Origin: Lacipirellula limnantheis
GTDB taxonomy: Bacteria > Planctomycetota > Planctomycetia > Pirellulales > Lacipirellulaceae
Length of the DNA: 64,000 bases
Assembly: GCF_007746075.1 (NCBI RefSeq)
Contig: NZ_CP036339.1
Span: 310,001 to 374,000 of the forward strand
Direction: 5' to 3'
Shown here: positions 34,220 through 45,660 of the stretch, in pieces
Layout: each line of letters opens with the position of its first letter
How positions within the stretch are numbered: position 1 is the stretch's first letter
Position numbers and translations under genes: made by a program
The notes under the pieces: generated by a model
Told to the model about the DNA's origin: nothing
Seen by the model: only the letters and a program-made list of their open reading frames with translations
Databases searched by the model: none

Positions 34220-36319
34220 CTAGAAGAACGTGCGGTGGAGGTCGAGCGAGAAGACGAACAGCATCAGGCTCACCAGGAAGACGACGCCGGCGGTTTGCAT
34301 CGTCATCACCACGCGCTCGCTCGCGGGACGGCCGCGAATCCCTTCCCAAGCGAGGAAGACCATGTGGCCGCCGTCGAGCATGGGGATCGGGAGGAAGTTG
34401 ATCACGGCGAGGTTGGCGCTGAGCATCGTCAGAAAGATGAGCAGCTTGCCGACGCCCTCGAACGCATGGTGGCCGGCGGCCTGGGCGATCGTGATCGGGC
34501 CGCCGAGCATGGTGACGGAGACCTGGCTGCCGAGCTTGCCGAGAAAGCGGTAAACCATCGTCAGCGCGCGGATGGTTTCCTCAAAGCCGCGGTGGGCGGC
34601 CTCGTTCCAGGTTTCGGACACGCGAATGCGCTGGACGCCTTGGAACACGATGCCGCGGTCGACGGAGTAGACGTCGGCGCTCTCGACGGGCGTGAGCGTG
34701 GCGACTTGAGTTTCGCTGCCGCGCTTGAACGAAACCTTGAGTTGCGTCGTTGGCGGCAGGTCTTGCAGCACGGCGAGGACTTGCGGCCAGCCGATGCCCT
34801 CCTTGTTCTCGTCTTGGTAGAGGGAGAATTGGGTAGTCTTCGGCTTGTCGGCCATGTCTGCCGGAAGAATGAACTCGACCGATTGGAGGACGTCGTCCTC
34901 CTGCAGGCCTTCCTTTTCCGTCGGACTGCCAGGCGTCACTCCGCTGACGACGGTCAGCGCTCGATAGGCGATGCCGAGAGCCGGAGCGGCGAGGGGATCG
35001 TTGTCGGACGTGGGGCCCTCGATCCAATCGACGCTGCGCAGCGGAATGGTCAATTCCTCGGTGGCCTGTTTGCCATCCTCCGCGGCGGCGCGGCGGACCG
35101 TGACAACGATTTCTTTTTGCTCGTCGCCGAGCTTGCGGAGGGCTTCGGGGAGCGCGACCGGGTCGAGCGACAGCGGCGTCGCGTCGGCGTCTTCGCCGGC
35201 GACGACGATGCGCTCGATGAAGTCGCCTGGTTTCAATCCCGCCTTGGCGCCGGGAGATTTTTCCTGGACGGCGACGATTTTGCTCATCGGCAGCACAATG
35301 CCTAGCGTCCGCTCGCGCTGGGGCTGCAGGACGACCTCGACTTCATCGCCGCCGGCGGGCTTGGCTTCGGGCTGGCCGGCCGGACGCTTGGCGCCGCGGA
35401 GGACGGTGAGCTTCAGCGGTTGGTCGGCGTTTTTCAGGAAGAGGGAGCTGAGCTCGACGTAGTTCTGCACGGGCTGGCCGTTGACGGCGATCACTTCGTC
35501 GCCGCCTTGGAAGGGCGGGCTGGCGTTGGCGGCGCTGGAGTGGTCTACCAGCTGCAGCTTCTCGGGCATGATGAGCGAGCTGCTGCTGGCAATGCCGACG
35601 CGGGCGAGCTTGGCGCCCTGCTCGGGAATGAGCGTCACGTCGATTGGCTTGCCGTCGCGTTCGATGACGAACGGCAGGCCGTTTTCGAGGTCGCCGAGCG
35701 TCACGCTGCCCATCAGCTCTTCGAAGGAGGGGCGCACGATGTCGTCGACCTTGATCACTTCATCGCCAGGAACGATGGCGGCCCGCCAGGCGGGCGATCC
35801 AGGCGACGTGCGCGAAACGATTGCAGGGCTGTAGGGGACGCCCAGCTTGTACGCCACCGTCGCGAAGATGAACGCGAAGATGATGTTCATGATGACGCCG
35901 GCCGAGATGATCGCCATCCGCTGCGGGACGCTTTTGGCGAGGTAGCTGCGGCGATCTACGAGGTAGGTTTTGCCGTCGGGGCCGATGATTTGCTTCGAAT
36001 CGGGCGAGTTGCCGGCGACTTGCGATTCCTTCACTTGCTCGGCGATGTTGGCCGGATTGTCGTCCTGCCCCATCATTTTGACGTACCCGCCCAGCGGCAG
36101 GATGCCGATGCCGTATTCGGTTTCGCCCCACTTGCGGCTGATCTTGTAGCCGCCGATGTCGAAGCCGATGAAGAACTTGTCGCAGCGGACGCCGCACATC
36201 TTGGCGACGGCGAAGTGACCGAGCTCGTGGACGAAGATGACCGTGCCGAGGCCGACGGCGACCATCAGGATGACGAGCAACAGATTACCGAGAGCGGCGA
36301 AGTCGGTCGCCGCCAGCAT
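34220..36319 (-). CDS. rseP: site-2 intramembrane metalloprotease RseP
   Basis: 699 residues from ATG 36319. The zinc motif HELGH (residues 31-35) in the first membrane segment and the C-terminal PMLDGGH supply the metal site. About four PDZ-type motifs lie in the periplasmic part (PGDEVIKVDDIV, GGDEVIAVNGQP, PGDFIERIVVAG, EDDVLQSVEFIL). E. coli RseP is about 450 residues; the longer version is normal for planctomycetes. It cleaves regulatory membrane proteins, for example anti-sigma factors. The ATG overlaps the dxr TGA by one base, so translation is probably coupled; a GTG at 36334 is possible but less likely. Confidence 0.93.
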   Translation of the reverse strand: MLAATDFAALGNLLLVILMVAVGLGTVIFVHELGHFAVAKMCGVRCDKFFIGFDIGGYKISRKWGETEYGIGILPLGGYVKMMGQDDNPANIAEQVKESQVAGNSPDSKQIIGPDGKTYLVDRRSYLAKSVPQRMAIISAGVIMNIIFAFIFATVAYKLGVPYSPAIVSRTSPGSPAWRAAIVPGDEVIKVDDIVRPSFEELMGSVTLGDLENGLPFVIERDGKPIDVTLIPEQGAKLARVGIASSSSLIMPEKLQLVDHSSAANASPPFQGGDEVIAVNGQPVQNYVELSSLFLKNADQPLKLTVLRGAKRPAGQPEAKPAGGDEVEVVLQPQRERTLGIVLPMSKIVAVQEKSPGAKAGLKPGDFIERIVVAGEDADATPLSLDPVALPEALRKLGDEQKEIVVTVRRAAAEDGKQATEELTIPLRSVDWIEGPTSDNDPLAAPALGIAYRALTVVSGVTPGSPTEKEGLQEDDVLQSVEFILPADMADKPKTTQFSLYQDENKEGIGWPQVLAVLQDLPPTTQLKVSFKRGSETQVATLTPVESADVYSVDRGIVFQGVQRIRVSETWNEAAHRGFEETIRALTMVYRFLGKLGSQVSVTMLGGPITIAQAAGHHAFEGVGKLLIFLTMLSANLAVINFLPIPMLDGGHMVFLAWEGIRGRPASERVVMTMQTAGVVFLVSLMLFVFSLDLHRTFF

Positions 36320-37482
36320 CAAGCACATACCCACCGCGAAATCTCCTGCCGCGCCCAGCTGTCGAGTTTCAACAGCGCGTCGAGCGTCGGGTTTGGTTCA
36401 AAGTGATGCGCGCCGAGCACGCTGCGGCATGCCGGCACGATTTCCGTAAAGTGTAGCTCACCGTCGAGAAACGCCCCTACAGCCGCTTCATTCGCGGCAT
36501 TCAGCACGGCGCCGGTCGTGCCGCCGGAACGGGCGCATTCCTCGCCAAGGGCGAGCGCGGGGAACCGCTCGCGATCGGGCGGCTCGAAGTCGAGTTTCAG
36601 CGGCTGGCGCCAATCGAACCGCCGGGCCACGCCGGGGGCCCGGTGCGGATACTCCAGCGCGTATTGAATCGGCAGCCGCATGTCGGGGGGGCTCATCTGC
36701 GACACCACCGAGCCGTCGACGTACTCGACCATCGAGTGCACGATCGACTGGGGGTGGATCACCACCGAAATCCGCTCTCCCTCGATGCCGAAGAGCCAAC
36801 GGGCTTCGATGATTTCGAGGGCTTTGTTCATCATGGTCGCCGAGTCGATGGTGATCTTCGGTCCCATCTGCCAGGTGGGATGGGCGAGCGCCTCGGCGAC
36901 GGTGACTTGCTGTAGTTCGGCTGGGGAGAGGTGTTTGAACGGACCGCCGCTGGCGGTGAGGATCAATTTGGCGACTTCGCTCCGCTGGCCCGCCTGCAGG
37001 GCTTGAAACAGGGCGCTATGCTCGCTGTCGACCGGCAGCAGTTGGCTACCAGACGTACGGGCCAGTTCGGTGATCAGTTCGCCGGCCATCACCAGCGTCT
37101 CTTTGTTCGCCAGGGCAACGGTTTTCTTGGACTCCAGGGCGGCCCAGGTGCTGTCGAGCCCCGCGGCCCCGACGATCGCGGCCAGCAGCACGTCGATTTC
37201 TGGTTCGCCGGCGACCTGCACGAGGGCGTCGGGCCCGGTGAGGAGCTCGCACGCTTTAGGGAGGTCGGACCAATCGTACTGGCGAGCCGCCCGCGCATCG
37301 CAGGCGATCACCCAGCGTGGTTGGTGCTGCTTGGCTTGCTCAACTAGTTCGTCGAGGCGGGAATGGGCCGAGATGGCGGCGGTCTGCAGCCGGCCATTGC
37401 TGGCGGCGATCACTTCCAGCGCGTTGCGGCCGATGCTGCCTGTGGATCCGAAAACCGCGACGCGTTTGGGAGTGGTGGCCAT
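36319..37482 (-). CDS. dxr: 1-deoxy-D-xylulose 5-phosphate reductoisomerase
   Basis: 387 residues. The N-terminal VAVFGSTGSIGRNALEVIAA binds NADPH, ALANKETLVMAGELI is the conserved metal/substrate region, and the PVDSEHSALFQALQ and ILTASGGPF motifs follow. The enzyme makes methylerythritol phosphate from DXP, the committed step of non-mevalonate isoprenoid synthesis. dxr before rseP is a widespread gene order. The start ATG at 37482 gives MATTPKRVAVFG. Confidence 0.97.
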   Translation of the reverse strand: MATTPKRVAVFGSTGSIGRNALEVIAASNGRLQTAAISAHSRLDELVEQAKQHQPRWVIACDARAARQYDWSDLPKACELLTGPDALVQVAGEPEIDVLLAAIVGAAGLDSTWAALESKKTVALANKETLVMAGELITELARTSGSQLLPVDSEHSALFQALQAGQRSEVAKLILTASGGPFKHLSPAELQQVTVAEALAHPTWQMGPKITIDSATMMNKALEIIEARWLFGIEGERISVVIHPQSIVHSMVEYVDGSVVSQMSPPDMRLPIQYALEYPHRAPGVARRFDWRQPLKLDFEPPDRERFPALALGEECARSGGTTGAVLNAANEAAVGAFLDGELHFTEIVPACRSVLGAHHFEPNPTLDALLKLDSWARQEISRWVCA

Positions 37483-37562
37483 AGAGTGCGGATCGGCGGG
37501 GGACGGCGAAGGCGTGGAAGTCAGGAATCGAAGTCGTGAATCAAATTCAGCCGGACCACCGC

Positions 37563-37643
37563 CTAGCCGGACCGCCACGCGGTCCGGTGGGAAGTGGCGA
37601 ACCGCTCGCCGCTGCTGCCCGGAGGGCGTGGCCCTCCGGCTAG
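37563..37643. repeat. paired GC-rich palindromes (copy 2)
   Basis: ctagccggaccgccacgcgg (37563 onward) and gggcgtggccctccggctag (ending 37643) match the element at 10108-10189 almost base for base, with a different spacer. The rest of 37483-38137, before ftsH, shows no gene. Confidence 0.9.
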
Positions 37644-38137
37644 CGTGGCTGTTCGAGTCGTGGCCGGAACATTCGTCCGAATCGCGCCAAGTGAGCCTCC
37701 GCACCAACGCGCGGCGATCGACGTAGGAGGAGCGTCGGCGAGAAGGCGCCGGCAGGGGTGGCTGCGGGAGAATCTCGTGAGCCGCCCCGCGAGACGTCGA
37801 TCGGGACGCAGCATTTTAGGGCCGGTCGAGAACCGCGACAACCCGCGTTGAGGCTTGGGAGGGGGCCCGGGAGGCTCCCTTTCGGCGCTGCAAGTGCTAT
37901 CCTACCAATAGTTAAGAGCGGCTGTGGGCACGCCGGGGCGATGGTTGCCCCCGACGAGCCGACCGCCGTACCATTTAGCCGTCATCCGCATTGAAGCCGC
38001 CGGCTCCGCCGGTGGACGAAGTGTCGTGGCCGTCCGCTATCCAAATTCGTCCACCGGCATAGCCAGTGGCTTTTAATTCGACCCCCTCCCGCAGCGGCCA
38101 CTGGCCGCCGCGCTATTCCTGCTAAGGCTACCGATCC

Positions 38138-40246
<2,109 letters not shown>

Positions 40247-40257
40247 GTACGCATCAT

Positions 40258-40332
40258 GGGGTCGGGGACCTTTTGCCACTGGGAAGTCCGCCAACGATGG
40301 AGCGTCCCTAGTGGCAAAAGGTCCCCGACCCC
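40258..40332. repeat. 23-bp perfect inverted repeat with 29-base loop (copy 2)
   Basis: Arms 40258-40280 and 40310-40332 are the same sequence as those at 2024-2100. The loop (40281-40309) is again exactly 29 bases but unrelated in sequence. Position 12 bases after the ftsH stop mirrors the first copy just after the APC permease stop. Confidence 0.92.
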
Positions 40333-40373
40333 GTTCGCTATCCTGACTTGATCAAACGATCGGTAGCCAGGAA

Positions 40374-41081
40374 CTAATCCTCCATGTCAGCGCCGAAGTT
40401 TATTCTGGCGCCAACGAAGGCCTCGACCTCGCTGCGGATGGCGCCCGGCACGGCGACCTCCAGATAGGTCGACTTGCCGGTTCGGAGAATGAGACGATTG
40501 GGATACTCTTCGTGCCAGGAGGCGTGAAGGAAGCGAGACCAGGGCAACGCCCGGCGATCGACGATGACTCCCAACTCGCCGAGCTCGACTAGGCCTGTAT
40601 AAGCCCAGGGGCGAGAGACGTAATCGATCGCTGCGACGACGAGCGCGCCCACGAAAACGCCTGGAATGAGTACCGGAAGGAACATTCCACCTGATCCTCC
40701 GCCGAAAGTCGACGTGCTAAACATGTGGGTCGTCGCATACGCTCCGAAGATGGAGTAGAGCAACATTCCCCACGCGCAGAAGATGCCGAGGATTGATCTT
40801 CTGGGGAGATTGACCTCTCTGAGCACGAAATGCAGTGGCCCGGCAGCGACTTTTCGGCGAATCGCTCTCGACCATTCGAACCAGCCGAACAGGGCGACGA
40901 CCGAGATGATTCCGACCCATAAGGCCAAGACGGGCATGCGGGCTTCGGGGCGCGCCTGGCGATAGAAGGGCCCGATCGTCGCGGCGAGAAGGGCGATGCC
41001 GGTGGTCAGGATAAGCATCGCTCGAAGGGGGAATCGCATGCCCGGCGGGTGCGTTTCGTCGGCAGTATTGACCGTCGTCAT
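40374..41081 (-). CDS. tandem paralogous membrane protein 5 of 5
   Basis: 235 residues from ATG 41081; an upstream frame would overlap the previous gene. Residues MRFPLRAMLILTTGIALLAA begin the first of about four membrane segments. A C-terminal soluble part, GVIVDRRALPWSRFLHASWH and AIRSEVEAFVGARI, is shared with its four neighbours. It is the last gene of a block of five on the minus strand. The C-terminal domain might be a bacterial pleckstrin-like fold; this is inference. Function is unknown. Confidence 0.82.
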   Translation of the reverse strand: MTTVNTADETHPPGMRFPLRAMLILTTGIALLAATIGPFYRQARPEARMPVLALWVGIISVVALFGWFEWSRAIRRKVAAGPLHFVLREVNLPRRSILGIFCAWGMLLYSIFGAYATTHMFSTSTFGGGSGGMFLPVLIPGVFVGALVVAAIDYVSRPWAYTGLVELGELGVIVDRRALPWSRFLHASWHEEYPNRLILRTGKSTYLEVAVPGAIRSEVEAFVGARINFGADMED

Positions 41082-41100
41082 ATCAGCACTTTCGCTTTGC

Positions 41101-41832
41101 CTAAAAGCCGGGGCCGAGTTTTCTTTCGTCCTTCTCAAACCGCATCTTCGTCCGCACGAACGCCTCGACGTCGGTTTTCATGGCATGAGGCACGACGGCG
41201 GAGTAGGTCCGTTCGCAACCGTACAGCATGAGCCAATTTGGGAGCAGGTGATGAAAGGAGGCTCGCTTGAAACTGTCCCAGGGTAGTACGCGGCGGCGTA
41301 CGATGATGCCCCGTTCGCCGAGCAAGACCGGTCTCACGTGAACGAACGGTCGATAAATGAAGTGGAGGGCAGAGGCCAGCAAGAAGCCGAAATAGATTCC
41401 GGCGCTCATTCCGACGATGCTCTCCGAAGGGTTGATCCGGCGAATCACTTGAATCGTAAACGTATAGATCGCCAGGAGCGAAAAAAGCAGCAGCCCCCAC
41501 GCGAAGATGATCGTCACAAACGAGGCGTTCGGCAGATCGGGCCGCCGCAACGCAAAGCGAATCGGCCCCGCCATCGCCAGCCGCCGCGTGTGACCGCGCC
41601 ACTGGAACCACAGATAAGCGGCGAGGACGGCGAAGAGCGTCAGCCAGAAGGCAAGCAGCGTCGCACGCGATTCCGGGGCCGCCGCGCGGTACGCCGGCCC
41701 AAGCACGGCCGCCAGTAGCGCCGCGCCGCTGGTGACGAGCAGCATCGCGCGCAGCGGGAACCGCATCCCCGGCTCCGGCGGCGACGAAGCTGCGGTCGGC
41801 TCAAAGGCATGCAGTTCGGCGTCGCTCCTCAT
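41101..41832 (-). CDS. tandem paralogous membrane protein 4 of 5
   Basis: 243 residues. MRFPLRAMLLVTSGAALLAA and GIIVRRRVLPWDSFKRASFH are nearly the same as in the next gene, and HAMKTDVEAFVRTKM ends the shared domain. About four membrane segments precede the soluble part. The start ATG at 41832 directly follows the TGA of the upstream gene (41835-41833), so translation is coupled. Confidence 0.85.
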   Translation of the reverse strand: MRSDAELHAFEPTAASSPPEPGMRFPLRAMLLVTSGAALLAAVLGPAYRAAAPESRATLLAFWLTLFAVLAAYLWFQWRGHTRRLAMAGPIRFALRRPDLPNASFVTIIFAWGLLLFSLLAIYTFTIQVIRRINPSESIVGMSAGIYFGFLLASALHFIYRPFVHVRPVLLGERGIIVRRRVLPWDSFKRASFHHLLPNWLMLYGCERTYSAVVPHAMKTDVEAFVRTKMRFEKDERKLGPGF

Positions 41833-42585
41833 TCAAACCGCCTCGCCTTCGCCGTCATCGGCTTCTTGGACGACGGCAACTCGCGCCTTTGGATCTGGAA
41901 TCGTCAGCTCCGTCTTCTCGCGGATGAAGGCCTCGACGGCGTCGCGGAGCTCAGCGGGGACGGCGAGGAGCAGGTCGCCGCGAGGCGCCAGGCGCTCGGT
42001 GAGCCTAAGAACGCCCGGCCGATCGGTTTCCCATCGCCAGGCGCTCAGTTTGCTCCAGACGACCTCCCGCCGCAGCGACCAGACGCCGCGCTCGCAGAGG
42101 AAGGCCGACCGCTTGAGCAGCAGCGGCAGCAGCCCGTAGCCAAGTATCACGCCCATTACGATGCCGCGTGCGGCGACGCCCAGCCATTGCAACGTCGTGC
42201 CAGACGCGAAACGATCCGACAGCATCGTGACGTGTCGGGTCCCTGACGAAAGCCACAGCAAAATGAGCGCCAGTGCGCCGACTCGCACCGCTACATCGCG
42301 CCATGGTCGTCGGCGAAGGAGCGTCACGCGCCAGTGAGCGCAGCCCATCAACGGGTTGGGCGTCATCATCGCCCGCCAGCGCCTCACGAAGCTCGACGCT
42401 CCGATCACGAGCGTGAGCGTCCAGTACGCGGCCAACGACTGCTGCACTTCCAACGACTGCCGCCGAAAATACGGACCCGCCAGCGCCGCTAGCAGCGCTA
42501 ACAGCGACATCGCCGCCAACAGAGCCGGCAACCGAAACCGAACGCCCGTCGCATCATCCGAGTTGTCACGAAGTAAATTGGACAT
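41833..42585 (-). CDS. tandem paralogous membrane protein 3 of 5
   Basis: 250 residues with ATG 42585 preferred; a GTG at 42603 would add six residues. The N-terminal VRFRLPALLAAMSLLALLAA is the same family segment, but this member is more diverged: it has an extra C-terminal tail of acidic residues (VQEADDGEGEAV) and no GPxY motif change. The soluble domain has CERGVWSLRREVVWSKLSAW and LRDAVEAFIREK. The gene abuts its neighbour with no gap. Confidence 0.82.
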   Translation of the reverse strand: MSNLLRDNSDDATGVRFRLPALLAAMSLLALLAALAGPYFRRQSLEVQQSLAAYWTLTLVIGASSFVRRWRAMMTPNPLMGCAHWRVTLLRRRPWRDVAVRVGALALILLWLSSGTRHVTMLSDRFASGTTLQWLGVAARGIVMGVILGYGLLPLLLKRSAFLCERGVWSLRREVVWSKLSAWRWETDRPGVLRLTERLAPRGDLLLAVPAELRDAVEAFIREKTELTIPDPKARVAVVQEADDGEGEAV

Positions 42586-42604
42586 AACCAGTTTCGTCTT
42601 CACC

Positions 42605-42631
42605 TAGCCCCCGGTTCTTCAAACCGGGTGG
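42605..42631. repeat. short palindrome 'tagcccccggttcttcaaac'-type
   Basis: Same family as 8972-9002 (cccggttcttcaaaccggg core) and located in the gap between two of the tandem paralogues. The stop codon of the upstream gene (42619-42621, minus strand) is within it. Confidence 0.65.
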
Positions 42632-43317
42632 CGAAGCGGCAAGTCATCAATTGACAAAGTCTTCCCGCGCACAAACGCCTCCACCTCGCCGCGCACGTCA
42701 TTCGGCACATCCAGATAAATATCGCCGTCCAGCCGCCGAAGTTTCATCACCCCCGGTCGATCGGCCACCCACTCGGCGTGGCGAATGAACTTCCAAGGAG
42801 CCCTAGTGGCGCCGTAGACGCCATTTTCGCACAGGTAGATCGGTCGCCTGAGGAAATAAAGGACGAATCCCCCGAGCATAAATCCATGCGCCCCGCCCAT
42901 CAGCAGCGGAGCAAACGGAACGCCGCCGAACGTCAGATTATCGCGGCCCCGCGCGATGACCGTCGATTGGCTTCCAACGATGGCGACGATTCCGACGAGC
43001 GAAAAAAACATCACCAGCGGACTTCCCGCGACATGCCAACGCCGCCGCCCCGTCGCCCAGCCGACGCAAGCAACGGAACCGGCTCCCGCCGGCAGTTGCC
43101 ACGATTGACGCCAATTCAGCCATCCGCCGTAGGCGCCAAACAACAGAACGACCGTCCAATAGACGATCAATCTCGTTTGAGCTGGGCCGCTTTGCTGCCG
43201 CCAATACGGCGCCGCGATCGCAGCCGCGACCGCGAAGATCGTCGTCACGACCAGAATCGTTTGCAAACGAAAACGAATCGTCGGATCGGGCGGCGGAGGA
43301 TTCAATTCTTCGGACAT
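42619..43317 (-). CDS. tandem paralogous membrane protein 2 of 5
   Basis: 232 residues. IRFRLQTILVVTTIFAVAAA, a long gap of three or four membrane segments, and a C-terminal soluble part (CENGVYGATRAPWKFIRHAE, VRGEVEAFVRGK) match the rest of the block. The gap to the upstream gene is 6 bases. Its stop falls in the short palindrome that forms the gap to the next gene. Confidence 0.85.
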   Translation of the reverse strand: MSEELNPPPPDPTIRFRLQTILVVTTIFAVAAAIAAPYWRQQSGPAQTRLIVYWTVVLLFGAYGGWLNWRQSWQLPAGAGSVACVGWATGRRRWHVAGSPLVMFFSLVGIVAIVGSQSTVIARGRDNLTFGGVPFAPLLMGGAHGFMLGGFVLYFLRRPIYLCENGVYGATRAPWKFIRHAEWVADRPGVMKLRRLDGDIYLDVPNDVRGEVEAFVRGKTLSIDDLPLRHPV

Positions 43318-43323
43318 GACGAT

Positions 43324-44019
43324 CTAAGCAACAGACGTATCGGCAATGCGCGTTTTCGCACGAAGTAAAGATTCAACCTTATCGCGCAACGAGGGCGGCA
43401 CAATTAGTGAGTAACGCACAGTCGTTGACCAAGTCGAGATCTGCAACTGATCGCGAACCAAGGCGTGCCAGCGCACGGTACTGATCTGATGCCAGCCGAT
43501 AAACTCATCGCCCGCAAGCAAACCATTCTCGGCAAGGCAAACCGGCCGGAGCGACATGATGAAATTGAAGATTTGCGAGGCTGCGATGCTAATGAATGGC
43601 AGCATGATCAAACCTTCAATGGCAGTTGGGCCCCACGATTTCGGCAGCCCTGTTTGAACCGAGTTGATTGTCTCCAGCAAACGATTGGCGGGTATTAAGA
43701 GAAAGAGCGTCCAAAGCAACGGCAACCTTCTCCATGCATTCCACAATGGCTTGGCCTGACGTAGGACGAAATGTACTTCTCCCGCCGCGTGGACGTCTCC
43801 GCGCCGCTGTCGCCAATGCCAACCGACCGCCAAAGCGATGCCTGCGACGTCTAAGCTCCACTGAATGAGCACACTCGGCCGAGACTCCACCGGCGCGCGT
43901 CTGGCTAGCGCGCCCGTCGCCGCAGCCAGCAGCGCCAGCGCAGTTGTCGTCGCCAGCACCGTCCGTAGAGGGAAGCGGAACGTCGAATTAGGCAGCGGCT
44001 TAATCTGTGCATCGGACAT
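43324..44019 (-). CDS. tandem paralogous membrane protein 1 of 5
   Basis: 231 residues, the promoter-proximal member. FRFPLRTVLATTTALALLAA and ARRAPVESRPSVLIQWSLDV at the start, then several membrane segments, and LAENGLLAGDEFIGWHQIST with LRDKVESLLRAKT at the end. It is one of five tandem paralogues with the same domain order, which points to repeated gene duplication. A divergent gene (44130) lies 110 bases upstream. Confidence 0.83.
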   Translation of the reverse strand: MSDAQIKPLPNSTFRFPLRTVLATTTALALLAAATGALARRAPVESRPSVLIQWSLDVAGIALAVGWHWRQRRGDVHAAGEVHFVLRQAKPLWNAWRRLPLLWTLFLLIPANRLLETINSVQTGLPKSWGPTAIEGLIMLPFISIAASQIFNFIMSLRPVCLAENGLLAGDEFIGWHQISTVRWHALVRDQLQISTWSTTVRYSLIVPPSLRDKVESLLRAKTRIADTSVA

Positions 44020-44129
44020 GGCGGTTCCGATTGTAACGCCCCGGTAGCGACGGGGCGGCGGCTGGTTCGGTCGCGCAAACTTTTCCGCAATTTTCTAGAC
44101 GCCAATGCAACCGCAATCAGAATGAGGGT

Positions 44130-44483
44130 ATGGCTCACGCCCCTCTTCATTCTGCGGCCGAATCCGGCATTGGCGTTCGACTTCTCCTGGCAGGAGTGGC
44201 GATCGTGGTGTTGGCTCAGTTTTGGTCGGCCGTGCCCTTGGCTGGAGCGATCGCGCTGGTCGCCTGGGGGACGGTGCTGAACGTCTCGCAGCGGCGCGAA
44301 CTGCTGATTCTCGCGGCCCTGATCTACACGCCGCTGGGAATTCTGGCGGTGATGTCGCAGGTCGACCTGGCGATGGATTCGTCGCTCGCCTGGGGACTAT
44401 TCGCCGGGCTCGATGCGGCCTTGGCGATGACGTTGCTCTATCACCTGGCCTGCCGGACGGGCGACCTACTCGCCCGCCGGTGA
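44130..44483 (+). CDS. small four-helix membrane protein
   Basis: 117 residues from ATG 44130 with gaggg near the start. Four hydrophobic segments are visible: about residues 15-33, 36-47, 55-75 and 84-104. It has only a few charged residues outside the loops and ends in a short Arg-rich tail. It is divergent to the tandem paralogue block. No family is recognised; small multi-helix proteins with this pattern occur across planctomycetes. Confidence 0.68.
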   Translation: MAHAPLHSAAESGIGVRLLLAGVAIVVLAQFWSAVPLAGAIALVAWGTVLNVSQRRELLILAALIYTPLGILAVMSQVDLAMDSSLAWGLFAGLDAALAMTLLYHLACRTGDLLARR

Positions 44484-44560
44484 CTCCCTGGGTATGCTCT
44501 CGCCCCCCCAGGCGTGAGCATGCAGAAGTGCCGGAAGACCCAACTCACTCCCCATGGGCA

Positions 44561-44960
44561 CGAAGGAGTACCGGCGAGACCATGCCACCCATCGCCGACG
44601 GCCATGATAATCGAGCAGGTTGCAGCTTGCTTTTGGCCACTCAAATCGAGATAATGGACATCCGTTCATTGAATCGTTCTTTGGCAACTTCATCGCGAAA
44701 GCTTCGCCAACTGGTTTTCATTCGAGGCAGGCAGCGTGGCGATATGCGCCAGCACAAGCCGATTTCCCATGTCGAACCGGGCGACACGAGCACGTTTTTG
44801 TCGCGACAGAAACGACACAATTCCATTTTGTCGTCCACGTAAATAGCAATCGTGCAACGGTTTAACGTCGATCGATTTCTGTCGCCAAAAATCGATTTGA
44901 CGCCAAGCGACCGCAAGCGACAGAAAGCAGCGAGCGTGGCATGGTCTCGACGGTACTCCG
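44561..44960. repeat. MITE-like block with 24-bp imperfect terminal inverted repeats
   Basis: 44561-44588 (ggagtaccggcgagaccatg core) and 44936-44960 match as inverted repeats at 23 of 24 bases. The interior holds the tgtcgcgaca word (44810-44819 region), the 39-base core at 44856-44894 also present at 10785 and 10996, and cacaattcc runs. No transposase frame is present, so it could be a non-autonomous mobile element. The remaining spacer shows no gene. Confidence 0.7.
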
Positions 44961-45033
44961 CCGTGACCATGCGAAAAAAAGAGGAAGAGCGAAAAACCAG
45001 GCGACGAAGCCAGCCTTCCCTACCATTTCTCTT

Positions 45034-45103
45034 CCTTGGCGCCCTTCGTGCCCTGGTGGTTCGCCTTTCTCGCCGGTCCGGGGGGTGGTTGACCCGCGGC
45101 TAC
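45034..45103. repeat. right half of a composite hairpin
   Basis: ccttggcgcccttcgtgccc and gtggtt (45034-45062) are followed by a gtagccgcgg-type outer arm (45072-45103). The left halves are missing. The TAG of the outer arm at 45102-45100 (minus strand) is the stop codon of the BFD-like gene. Confidence 0.82.
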
Positions 45104-45396
45104 TCAATCGGCGTCGCCCCCGGAGGAGGCGTCCCGCCGCCGGCGCGGACATAGTCGCTCCGGTTGTGGGCATATTCGGCGGCCGACGGCAGGTTGTCAG
45201 GCAGGGCAGCGTCAGCGGGCTGTTGAGCCTTGTCGAACAGCCGCTGCAAGAACGGCCGGCACCACCCGCAACCCGTGCCGGCGCCATAGCACTCCGCCAG
45301 CTGGCCGGCCCGGCGAGGGCGTTCGATGCGAATAAAGTTCTCGACCTTCCGCCGACTCACATGGAAGCAGAGGCAGAGTTCGTCGTCGAGTTCCAT
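45100..45396 (-). CDS. bacterioferritin-associated ferredoxin-like [2Fe-2S] protein
   Basis: 98 residues from ATG 45396. The motif CLCFHVSRRKVENFIRIE and the pair TGCGWC give the BFD arrangement: Cys8 and Cys10 early, Cys43 and Cys46 after about 33 residues, with an extra Cys36. BFD proteins hold a 2Fe-2S cluster and in E. coli reduce bacterioferritin to release iron. The C-terminal 45 residues (after the cluster region) are an unusual Pro/Gly-rich tail. No bacterioferritin gene is adjacent. The stop codon lies in a repeat. Confidence 0.88.
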   Translation of the reverse strand: MELDDELCLCFHVSRRKVENFIRIERPRRAGQLAECYGAGTGCGWCRPFLQRLFDKAQQPADAALPDNLPSAAEYAHNRSDYVRAGGGTPPPGATPIE

Positions 45397-45660
45397 GGGC
45401 CTTCTCGCTTCTGGCTGCACGCGAGGTTTTTGCAATCCGCAGACCCGCCGCAGCTTCGCACAGCAGAGCAGATTTTCCTAGCTAGCACCATGCGGGGGAC
45501 CGGCGGTTGCGGCAATCTCTTCGCAAGCTGAACGGCATCGGCGGCCGATCATTAGGACGTGCAGCTTTCGCGACCACGGGGCCACGCCATGCGCCTCGTT
45601 GGTTGGCGAGCATCAGATTCGCTCCCACGCATGGGCGAGGAGCGGGCGGCAGGGAGGCCG

